Origin: Aureobasidium sp. EXF-3400
Lineage: Eukaryota > Ascomycota > Dothideomycetes > Dothideales > Saccotheciaceae
NCBI GenBank assembly: GCA_024195585.1
Contig: SWBL01000028.1
Coordinates: forward strand, 62,001 to 126,000
Direction of reading: 5' to 3'
Length of the DNA stretch: 64,000 bases
Position numbers and translations under genes: made by a program. Of this stretch, positions 56,053 through 64,000 are shown in pieces. The notes under the pieces are model-generated. The model was not told the origin of the DNA, searched no databases, and was given only the letters and a program-made list of their open reading frames with translations. The stretch's first letter is position 1, and each line of letters begins with the position of its first letter.

Positions 56053-58040
56053 GCACGCTGCCAATCCTGCTTGACAAAGCTCCACTTCGCCAACCACAAT
56101 CTCGCTTTACTCGTTGTCTGCGTAATACCAATACCTCCCCCAGCACTCGACAGCGGTGCTCCAGGTGGCAAGTCATCTTCATCCGGTCCCTCCTCTTGCG
56201 CCAGAGTAAGTTCCATATACGCAGATGCCTCATCCATATTGTTATCTTGCTCGTATAGAAGAGCAATTTGATACAAGATCTCTGGATCCAAAGCACCTCC
56301 CACTGCTCCAGCAAGTGGATCTGCTGAAGATGCAAAACTGACTGTACCACCGCCGTTGTCGAGGTAACTGCCAGCAACCAGTGCTCGCTTATACGATCGA
56401 ATCGCATTTTGCAATCTTCCGCAGTTGGCAAACGAATTGGCTACAGCCATCCACATCTTCGGATCCCAGGGTTGCAGTGCCACTGCGCATTGGAAGTAGA
56501 ACAGAGCGTATGAATGCATGTCCAAGAGCTCATAGCCCTGACCTAATCCATACCAAGCTCTGTAATCTTTTCTATTGGCGTCAACAGCTCGTCTGTAACT
56601 TTCGATAGCCGCTTGAGTATTTTTGAGCTCAATGTATTCGTGGCCCATCAGTGTCCAAGCTGACAGGAATTGGCGGTCTAGAGTGAGGGCTCGGCGGAAG
56701 TACATTACTGCTTTTTCGTGCTCTGAGCATTGGGAGTAGTAGTTTCCGATGATGCAGCAGGTTTCTGGTCGGAATTTGTCGATTGCTGATGCGACGGAGG
56801 CGAGATGTGCTAGTTTTGGCCGAGATGGCATTACGTAGAGGATGTTTGAGTATGAGTCCATTGAATCTAGTCGGTAAGGGTGTCGCAAGAGAAGGTCGGC
56901 AAACAAGCCATCTGCCTCCTCGAACTCTGCACGCAAAATGTCAATAATACATAATATATGATGAAATGTGCGAAAATCTCACCTTTGGAATGGTAATGCA
57001 GCAGAGCACGCTGAGTTTGGAGGAAAGCCGAGTTGGGGAAGATGCTGCTGATTTGATTGATCTCGTTGTAGACCTTCTCCGTTGATTGGAAGAGCTCTTG
57101 GCTACAGTAAATGTGGAACATGAATGTCATGATGTTTTGCGGCAGGTGCTCGGTTATATCGTTCAGCTGAATCGAATTGTTAGCGAGTCCTGTGGGAAGC
57201 AATATCTGATACTAACCTCCTCGGCCGAACTCAACAGGTCTGCAAGTTCTTGCCATGCTCCCCAGTTCCACGGACAGTGGTTCACACTCTTCAGAAGCCA
57301 CGCCTTTGCAAGAGTCTCATTTTTGCCTTTTAGCAGCACAACTCCGTAGAGATATTCCAAGAAGCCTTGTGATTCGTGAGTGCTCTGGAGGCCTCCTCGA
57401 GAGCCCAGAAATTCATCGAGCATGCCCGATATCCTGCTAAGCTCCTTGTTCAGAGTGACAGAACCATCCGTGGGACCTAGAATCATTTCACTGTCTTCTT
57501 CCTTGCGTTTCTCGCCAGCCATGTACTTTGCATACAAAGCAAGGAAAAGGGAGCGTTGGCTGAGCTGTGGCAGACCTGGTAATGGATTTGTCGGCTTCGA
57601 CTTTGTCTTTGTGGCAGCATTCGTCACATCCCTGTTGACGGGCTGTTGTGGCACAAGACTAGGTAGCAGAGTAGCAGCGCAACGATCGAATTCACGACAA
57701 TCGAAGAACGACTTGGCCATAAGAAACTTAGGGTATTCTCTCCGTTCTAGTCGAGCCTCGTGCGGATCTTGTGAAAATTGGAAGTTTGACCATTGATCGG
57801 CTCCCTCATTTGGTGAGTTGGGTTCTGTATCATAGCTGGAATCCAGGTCCTGATCCGAGTCTGGAAATGCATTGAGAAGTTCTGCAGCCCTGGTCCGTTT
57901 GTTAAGACTAGCCAAGTTTACACAGATGAGTTCACTCACCATTTTGCAGAACGATATAAGCAGCGGTCGTTACATGCAGCTACAGCTTGATGTAATTGGG
58001 TGCGTAGTTGTAATGTCTGCTCAGCAGATAAAGTAGCCAT
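55950..58040 (-). CDS. cdc23: Anaphase-promoting complex subunit 8 (Cdc23), TPR protein
   Basis: Four exons are modelled on the minus strand: 58040-57940, 57889-57217, 57166-56983 and 56926-55950. Introns are 50 bp (GTGAGT), 50 bp (GTTAGT, CTAAC branch) and 56 bp (GTGAGA), giving 644 residues, normal for the family. Splicing joins CLYRSAKW to [16 protein letters not shown] to [10 protein letters not shown], and LLHYHSK to EFEEADGLF. The N-terminal dimerisation/TPR region holds [20 protein letters not shown]. The C-terminal half is a run of canonical TPRs ([79 protein letters not shown]). Cdc23/APC8 is a scaffold subunit of the nuclear ubiquitin ligase that drives anaphase and mitotic exit. 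It is divergent from erg20 (about 460 bp). Its last about 34 codons are the source of the adjacent duplicate fragment. Confidence 0.95.
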
Positions 58041-58502
58041 CCCGGTGGTGTTGGAGTGATGGCGGCTCGGCTTGGCCAGAATTGTTTTGTTGATGTTTAT
58101 GTTTCACAAAATGTATAGACAGTATCAACGGCTCCAAGTCGCAAAAGTTGTATATCATGTGTTCAGGGTACAAGAACTAGACAAAGTCGAGGATGACTAG
58201 CTGTAGAGCGAATTGTTAATTTGGACTGAGTCGCGCAATCGGAGGAGAAGGGAGTCGAGATTGGTGGGGCTCTGGCTTCTGCGGCGCAAGGGGAAACAGA
58301 CGGAGGTCAATTTACTGCCAACAAATCGGACGACTTTTGTTCTCTCAACACACTCGTTCGCATTGTCGCCATTCCTCTTCTCGCCCACTCCTTGTCAAGA
58401 ATACGCTCTTCAGGTCCCCGCCGTGTCTTGAACAGTGTAACACCAATTCCTCGTCGATTTCAACCTATACACTCCTTGCACCCTCGCACCACCACCGCCA
58501 AC
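58041..58502. promoter_or_regulatory. Shared divergent promoter cdc23 / erg20
   Basis: These 462 bp lie between the two start codons and serve both genes. From 58230 onward the + strand is open in frame with erg20 but has no ATG before 58503 (see finding). C/T-rich sequence at about 58340-58500 is likely the erg20 5' UTR. Confidence 0.5.
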
Positions 58503-59540
58503 ATGCCTGTCACTCTCAAGGAGTTCGAGTCGGTCTTCCCCCAGCTCATCAAGGACCTGAGCGAACACTGCAAGCAATACAACCTCCCCACTCAGGCCCT
58601 CACATGGTTCGAAGAGTCGCTCCAGCACAACACAGTCGGCGGCAAGTGCAACCGCGGCATGTCTGTTGTCGACACATCCGCTCTGCTCCTCAAGCGCGAC
58701 CTCACCAAGGACGAGTACTTCCGCTCTGCCACCCTCGGCTGGATGATCGAGCTGCTCCAGGCCTTCTTCCTCGTCTCAGACGACATCATGGACTCGTCCA
58801 AGACCCGCCGCGGTTCTCCTTGCTGGTACCTCATGCCCAACGTTGGCATGATTGCCATCAACGATGCCTTTATGCTCGAGAGCGCCATCTACATTCTTCT
58901 CAAGAAGTACTTCCGTCAAGACAAGAACTACGTCGACTTGATGGAGCTGTTCCACGAAGTCACCTTCCAGACTGAGCTGGGTCAGGCTTGCGATCTGTTG
59001 ACTGCCCCTGAAGACCACGTCGACCTCGATAACTTCAGTCTGGAGAAGTACACCTTCATCGTCATCTACAAGACTGCATACTATTCATTCTACCTGCCCG
59101 TCGCTCTGGCCCTGCACTTCTGTGGCATGGCTACCGAGAAGAACCTCAAGCAGGCACACGACATTCTCATTCCTATGGGCGAATACTTCCAGGTTCAGGA
59201 CGATTACCTCGACAACTTCGCCGACCCCGAGACTCTCGGCAAGATCGGTACCGATATTCAGGACAACAAGTGCAGTTGGTTGGTAAACCAGGCTCTGAAG
59301 CGCGCCACCAAGGAACAGCGCGCTGTTCTCGAGCAACACTATGGCAGAAAGAACAAGGACGACGAGGCCAAGGTCAAGGCTCTGTACAACGAGCTGGAGC
59401 TCGAGCAGGTCTACCACGCATATGAGGAGGACAAGGTCGGCGACATCAAGAAACACATTGCCGAGGTGGACGAGAGCGAAGGCCTCAAGAAGGAGGTGTT
59501 TGAAGAGTTCCTCCGCAAGATTTACAAGAGAAGCAAGTAA
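58503..59540 (+). CDS. erg20: Farnesyl diphosphate synthase
   Basis: This is an intron-free frame of 345 residues from ATG 58503 (CCAACATGCC, strong context). The first aspartate-rich motif is DDIMDSS (Asp 93-97, the chain-length-setting FARM) and the second is DDYLDNFAD (from Asp 233, SARM). [39 protein letters not shown] and [12 protein letters not shown] are hallmark stretches, and the C-terminus KIYKRSK supplies the basic end. The enzyme condenses IPP with DMAPP and GPP to make FPP for sterols, dolichol, ubiquinone and prenylated proteins, usually in the cytosol. All catalytic residues I can check are present. The stop lies only 135 bp from the convergent DUF1295-like gene, so the 3' UTRs probably overlap. 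It is an essential housekeeping gene in fungi, with no sign of transfer. Confidence 0.97.
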   Translation: MPVTLKEFESVFPQLIKDLSEHCKQYNLPTQALTWFEESLQHNTVGGKCNRGMSVVDTSALLLKRDLTKDEYFRSATLGWMIELLQAFFLVSDDIMDSSKTRRGSPCWYLMPNVGMIAINDAFMLESAIYILLKKYFRQDKNYVDLMELFHEVTFQTELGQACDLLTAPEDHVDLDNFSLEKYTFIVIYKTAYYSFYLPVALALHFCGMATEKNLKQAHDILIPMGEYFQVQDDYLDNFADPETLGKIGTDIQDNKCSWLVNQALKRATKEQRAVLEQHYGRKNKDDEAKVKALYNELELEQVYHAYEEDKVGDIKKHIAEVDESEGLKKEVFEEFLRKIYKRSK

Positions 59541-59675
59541 ACATACTGGTCCACAGTACGCGCGCAAGCTATGCTACAAAAAGATACCTCTAGAGCCATT
59601 ATAATAATTTCTTTCCAATCTTCCCACCTGGGGAAATGCACATGTTGGACCGAGTCGTGACTGGTGACAACAGGC

Positions 59676-60521
59676 TCAGTAAATGTATGGGAAGAGCTTG
59701 TAGGGAGTCTGCTTTCTGTAATTCACCCATTGTTCGCCATACTGGAAGACCGTGTTAGCAAAGATACGGTGTATGGGATTAGAGAAACTTACCCTCTCGT
59801 GGCAATATCTGTTCAACTCGGGAATACCGTCAGAGATGAAGTTGTACGAGAAGAAGGCGCCAACAATGGCACCCCATGTCCAACCACCAGCTGCCAAGGC
59901 GTAGCCAGCACGCCAAAGAGTGTATCCAGCATAGTTTATATGTCTTGCGAAGCGGAATAAGCCTCCAGTGTAGACCTTGCCCTTATTCGCAGGGTTCTTC
60001 TTGAACTGTAGCCTCTGCCATTCGGAAAAGGTTTCTGTGAAGATGCCGACGACGTACAAAGCAGAACCGACCATCAGAGGAGTCTGCGGGAAGTGTTCGC
60101 CATTGACCGAAGCAGAGGTCATGGAGCAAGTGAAGAGAAGAGAGTTGACCGAGTTGAATACAGTGTTGAAGACCGAGACCTCGACGGCGGATACAGGTGG
60201 GAACTCCTCTTGACAGATGCCGACGAGCCAGTAGTTTTGCTTGATGGCGCTACCTGCAGCCATGGCGAGGAGGATCGTGCGGTAAGGCGATAGAGCGAGT
60301 TGATCGAGGAAGGTGTTTGTAACGATGGGTGGGCCTTGGGCCAGTGTCTTGCCTCCAAGCTTGTGGATAAGAGGCGCTGCGATGCCTCTGGCGAGGAGGC
60401 CATATTGGAGTACCGGGTCGAGACTGCGGAGGCCGAGGAAGAGACCTGTGCCTAGAGGGCTGCTCTGCTTGATCCCCCGCTGAATCAAGTTGTTCTTGTG
60501 TTTCTTGCCTTCTGAACTCAT
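59676..60521 (-). CDS. DUF1295/steroid-5-alpha-reductase-like membrane protein
   Basis: Exons on the minus strand are 60521-59793 and 59741-59676. The 51-bp intron (GTAAGT...CAG, phase 0) joins ELNRYCHER to YGEQWVNYRK, giving 264 residues. Because the intron is a multiple of three and has no stop, unspliced RNA would encode a 281-residue form. Several hydrophobic spans are visible (TILLAMAAGSAIKQNYWLVG; PLMVGSALYVVGIFTETFSE; GGWTWGAIVGAFFSYNFI). The C-terminal core has LFRFARHINYAGYTLWRAGY and ERYGEQWVNYRKQTPYKLFP, typical of the DUF1295 / steroid-reductase / isoprenylcysteine methyltransferase-like fold. A role in reducing lipid double bonds at the ER is possible; the substrate is unknown. 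Placement next to erg20 is suggestive but not evidence of sterol function. Confidence 0.88.
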   Translation of the reverse strand: MSSEGKKHKNNLIQRGIKQSSPLGTGLFLGLRSLDPVLQYGLLARGIAAPLIHKLGGKTLAQGPPIVTNTFLDQLALSPYRTILLAMAAGSAIKQNYWLVGICQEEFPPVSAVEVSVFNTVFNSVNSLLFTCSMTSASVNGEHFPQTPLMVGSALYVVGIFTETFSEWQRLQFKKNPANKGKVYTGGLFRFARHINYAGYTLWRAGYALAAGGWTWGAIVGAFFSYNFISDGIPELNRYCHERVSFSNPIHRIFANTVFQYGEQWVNYRKQTPYKLFPYIY

Positions 60522-60902
60522 GTTGGGTGTTGATGCGGTAAAGAGTCGGTCAAGTTGACTTGAGCAGAGTAAACAAGGGCAACCTTAGGCCTGTGCCCCG
60601 CACTCCGCAATCACATGTATGGAAAGCTGGGCGTTCTCATGGTCGTTGTCAACCATCAGAGAGCATGTCTCGATGTCAACAGCCACGTTGGTAACGCCGA
60701 GGCCCCGCTTTCACGCGCGTATCTGGAGGCACCAGGCGCGTCTTCCTCTAGACGAAGAACGCTCATCAATTTGGGACCTTTGGTCATATCTCATTTTCAT
60801 TGTTCATTTTCTATTCTTGCTTGGTATTGCTTGGATATTCGCCACTGTCAGAGGCGTAATACATGCTTCTTGGAGCCTACTGCACCCGTCATGCAGTAAC
60901 AA
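60522..60902. promoter_or_regulatory. Divergent promoter region DUF1295-like / DNA ligase
   Basis: These 381 bp lie between divergent start codons. T-rich stretches at about 60785-60840 probably form part of the ligase promoter. No other feature seen. Confidence 0.4.
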
Positions 60903-63817
60903 ATGTCCTTCAAGTTCGCTCATATCTGCGACTACCTTGAACGCTGCGAAGAAATATCTTCTCACAATCCCCCACTTCCTCCTGCAGAACTGAAATCAAG
61001 ACTCTATCGTCAACACGCCACCTGGTTTGCATCACACCATAAAGATATCAACGACTTGGACGAACAGGGCACGACTGCATTGCTATCCACTTTCCTTCCA
61101 TGCAGAAGAAAGGATCGCATCTATGGTTTACAGTCTGCCTCCCTTCTGAAATTGCTCGGTCGTTGTCTTGGCTTGAGCACTTCTGCGAGACATGAGCTCT
61201 CTTCTTTCCAAACCCCCAACAATGGTGACCTTGGAGATTGCTTGCAGCGTCTTCTGAAGCTTCGGGGTCCGCCACCTCTCCCCTTCGTCACTTTACAAGA
61301 GGTAGATGATGCACTACACGCTCTTGCCTCAGGGAATAGATTCTCTGCCCAATCGGTCCGCCAGTCTTTTCATCCTTCGTCAAGCATCGACTCACTCGCT
61401 GATGTCCTGTTGCGCCTCCATCCTGTAGAAGCCAAATGGTTTGTACGACTAATCTTGAAAGAGTTCGCTCCAGTCTCTCTTAATGACAGATCAATTCTGG
61501 TCTCTGTCCACTTCTTGCTCCCTGACTTGCTCTCGATGCAGGACAGTTTCGCGAATGCATGTCTTGCTTTGAAGACTACTTTTGCGGATTATCCGAGTCG
61601 CCCAGATCCTCAGTCCAGGAACATTCTAAGGCAAACTGCCATCTCACTATTCAGACCGACGCCTGGTGTCAAGATTAGCCGTCCTGAGTACACTAAAGCT
61701 AGGTCTATAAAGCATTGTCTGCAAATGACCGCCGGAGGGAAGTGGTTGTTGGAGAGAAAGTACGATGGAGAATACTGTCAGGTTGGAATGCTCTCTATAA
61801 AATCCTTGTATTGGCGTCCGCTAACAGTATCATTGTCTAGATCCATATTGACCTTGCTCGAGGCGATGACTGGTTAAAAATCTACTCGAAAAGTGGCAGA
61901 GACTCCACCGAAGACCGAGCCGGTCTGCGGGAAACCATAAAGAAATGCTTACGCATCGGCAGCGACAAGTGCAGGTTCAAGCGCGCGTGCGTTATCGTAG
62001 GAGAAATGGTCGTCTTCTCTGATACTGAGAACAGCATTCTTGGATTTGATAAGATTCGCCAACATGTTTCCCGTGCTGGCACATTCATTGGAGTTGAGAA
62101 CCACTCGCCAGGTCAACCCGGTGAACACCTGATGATCATCTTGTTCGATCTTCTGCTGCTTGACGACGAAGACATCTTATCACGGTCTGTCGAGGAACGC
62201 AAAGCTCGACTCAGCAGCATTTACAAAAGGATTCATGGTCATGCAGCACCAGCCGAGTCTTGTGTGATGAACTTTTCACAAGTCAATGCCGAACGCAGGC
62301 TCATGAACCATTTTGCGGCATCTATCGCATCTCGTCACGAAGGCCTCGTTCTCAAGCCATGCGGTGTCTCATACCTTTCACCTAATACAGTATCTGGCAT
62401 CAAGCTCAAGAAGGACTACATCGCTGGACTTGGAGACGAAGCTGACTTTGCTGTTGTTGGTGCATCGTACAGTGCTCAAGAAGCGAAAAAGCGATCAGAC
62501 CTACGCTTGAAGTTCACACACTTCCACTTAGGTTGCTTAATGGATAAGGGGGCCCTTCTTGATGGCACAAAGCCCGTCTTCAGGATCGTCGCGACGATTG
62601 CATATGATCATTGCATGTCGAGGGAAATCTTGGAGAGGGTCAATATCGAGGGCAGCTTACTTGCAGAACCATACAGCGAGCGTAACTCTCCATTCATCGT
62701 CGAATCTGACAATACCCAACAGATGGAAGTTTGCTTTCGAGATCCTCTGGTGTTCGAAGTATTAGGCAGTTCGTACAGCAAACTTCCCGGAGGTTCTTTC
62801 ATGCTACGACATCCTCGCGTGAAGAAGCTACATCAAGACAGAACATGGAAAGATTGCATCACATTCAGTGCACTACAGTCCGCGGCTGCCGAAGCACTGG
62901 ACTCTCCTCAGGACTCGGAAACACAAGAAAATGTCCGATGGATAGCCAAATTGGAGTCAAGCCACAAGCGAAGGTTCGCGAGACATAGTCTCAACACGAC
63001 ACCACGAACAAGCGTCGCCGATACGACTCCTCGATCAGCGCAGAGCGACTCGACTTGCACACCGCATAGTGAGAGTGCATCCAGAATCAAGCCTCTAGCT
63101 GTCCTGGGAACCGGGTCACGTTTGAAAGCAATACAACAAAGTGATACCACTCCCAGCAAGCCAACCTTCGTCCTGCCTACACCACCTGAGTCGTCCCCGC
63201 TGGATAGATTAGGGCAGCCGTCGACAATCCTAGGCAAGCGGAAACTGTCTGAAAGCAGAGACAATGGACGTAGGAGGCCTCACCTCGAAATAACGTCGGC
63301 ACCTGACCAACAAAGGGATCAGCCTGTTGGAGGAAACCTCGCGTCCACGCCACGAACACCCCTTGCAGACATCACGCAGCAGATAGCCCGCAGATCAGTC
63401 GAATCAAGCAGTGTTATCACACGTCGATCAAGTTGGGCCGAAGGGCATTGCAAGTTTGGAAAAACAAAAGCTTTGGCTCCAAAGGAGAGATGCATATTGA
63501 GCCAGTCAGTTGTGTTCGTAGCAGGATTACCAGAGTTAGAGAAGAAGCAAGTTACACGGAAAGTGCTTGAGCATGGAGCGGTGATGGTCCAAGACTTGAG
63601 CTATTGGGACAGAGACAGTCATACTCAACCAGACACAGATTGTGTACACGAGAGCCAGGCGTACAAGGGGCTGCGAAAGGTGGTATTGGTGGATCCTCGA
63701 GAGACATCACAGTATCGAGCTTGTTATACAGAGATTGAGAGGTTGAGGCTGCACAGAGTCGAGATATTCGACTATCGTCTAGTCAAGGCCATGTGCAGTA
63801 ATGCGGAGGCAGGGTGA
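60903..63817 (+). CDS. ATP-dependent DNA ligase, fungal type distinct from Lig1/Lig4
   Basis: Exons are 60903-61781 and 61841-63817. The 59-bp intron (donor GTTGGA, CTAAC branch, TAG acceptor, phase 0) joins KYDGEYCQ to IHIDLARGDDWL, giving 951 residues. Helical DNA-binding region: residues about 1-265. Nucleotidyltransferase motifs: motif I LLERKYDGEY with the adenylated Lys near 286, motif III VIVGEMVVFSD, motif IV SRHEGLVLKP, motif V GIKLKKDYIAGLG. An OB-fold region follows (HFHLGCLMDKG). The tail from about 640 is disordered with repeated RTPLADIT-like and TPP patches. The last about 110 residues (VVFVAGLPELEKKQVTRKVL; VEIFDYRLVKAM) could be one weak BRCT domain. Overall it resembles Lig4 in size, but motif I reads K-Y-D-G-E-Y rather than K-x-D-G-E-R and no clear tandem BRCT or XRCC4-binding region is seen. 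Probably nuclear repair; exact role unknown. Confidence 0.88.
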
Positions 63818-64000
63818 TCAGGGGCTATGCAAACGAATGATCTGTGCACAGACAACGCATGGGCATGATTTCGGTAGATAGATATCATAGATCAAATAGA
63901 AACGAATCGGCATTGGTTACGAACAGATCATGCAAAGAAGCAAACGGTGGAAGATAAAAAGGTGCAAGGGCAAAAGACGTTGCAAGCATGACGGTATTCA
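63818..64000. other. 3' flank of ligase gene
   Basis: These 183 bp run to the window edge; no feature recognised. Confidence 0.5.

Overview
The window is nuclear DNA of a filamentous ascomycete (Pezizomycotina). The genes have short spliceosomal introns (46-80 bp) with GTRNGT-type donors and CTAAC/CTGAC-like branch points. The families are also typical of that group: a Zn2Cys6 regulator whose cluster sits after a long N-terminal extension, a self-sufficient CYP505 P450-reductase, a GH128-type glucanase, a fungal GT25, BTB proteins and long Ser/Pro-rich fungus-specific proteins. A dothideomycete would fit, but the class cannot be proved from the sequence alone. I support 23 protein-coding genes, of which 13 needed splicing to be modelled, and one decayed gene fragment. 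I saw no tRNA, rRNA, CRISPR array or recognisable intact transposon.

Layout. 1-10.5 kb: a single-pass membrane protein (-), an SDR oxidoreductase with a possible presequence (+), 2.8 kb without a gene, then a conserved fungal protein (+). 11-18 kb: GT25 glycosyltransferase (-), GNAT acetyltransferase (+), RA-PH domain protein (+), small Cys-rich membrane protein (-). 18.8-29 kb: three + strand genes, CYP505, mitochondrial sulfide:quinone oxidoreductase (hmt2-like) and a Crb2/Rad9-type checkpoint mediator. 29.5-34.9 kb: two tandem paralogous BTB genes, the second continuing in frame into a tandem SANT/Myb-like DNA-binding module, then a small AT-hook/coiled-coil protein. 35.6-46.4 kb: GH128-like secreted enzyme (-), MDR oxidoreductase (+), a 1376-residue fungal protein (+), a WDR83/MORG1 WD40 protein (+). 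47.1-50.1 kb: Zn2Cys6 regulator (-), followed by about 4.8 kb with no gene I can support. 54.9-63.8 kb: a tight housekeeping block with SdhC (+), Cdc23/APC8 (-), farnesyl diphosphate synthase (+), a DUF1295-like membrane reductase (-) and an unusual ATP-dependent DNA ligase (+).

Functional links. SQR and SdhC both pass electrons to mitochondrial quinone. The Crb2-like mediator, the ligase and Cdc23 serve genome maintenance and the cell cycle. Farnesyl diphosphate synthase feeds sterols, and the DUF1295-like protein is only a possible lipid-reductase neighbour. These are neighbourhoods, not operons.

Most notable observations: (1) the BTB pair with conserved intron positions and phases, in which only the second copy carries a BTB + Cys-motif + two-SANT-repeat architecture; (2) an old tandem duplication at the 3' end of cdc23 that left a recognisable decayed copy of its C-terminus just downstream; (3) similar decayed tandem duplications in two other 3' flanks (10.8 kb, 46.5 kb); (4) a DNA ligase with a K-Y-D-G-E-Y adenylation motif; (5) several splice sites likely to give small isoform differences.
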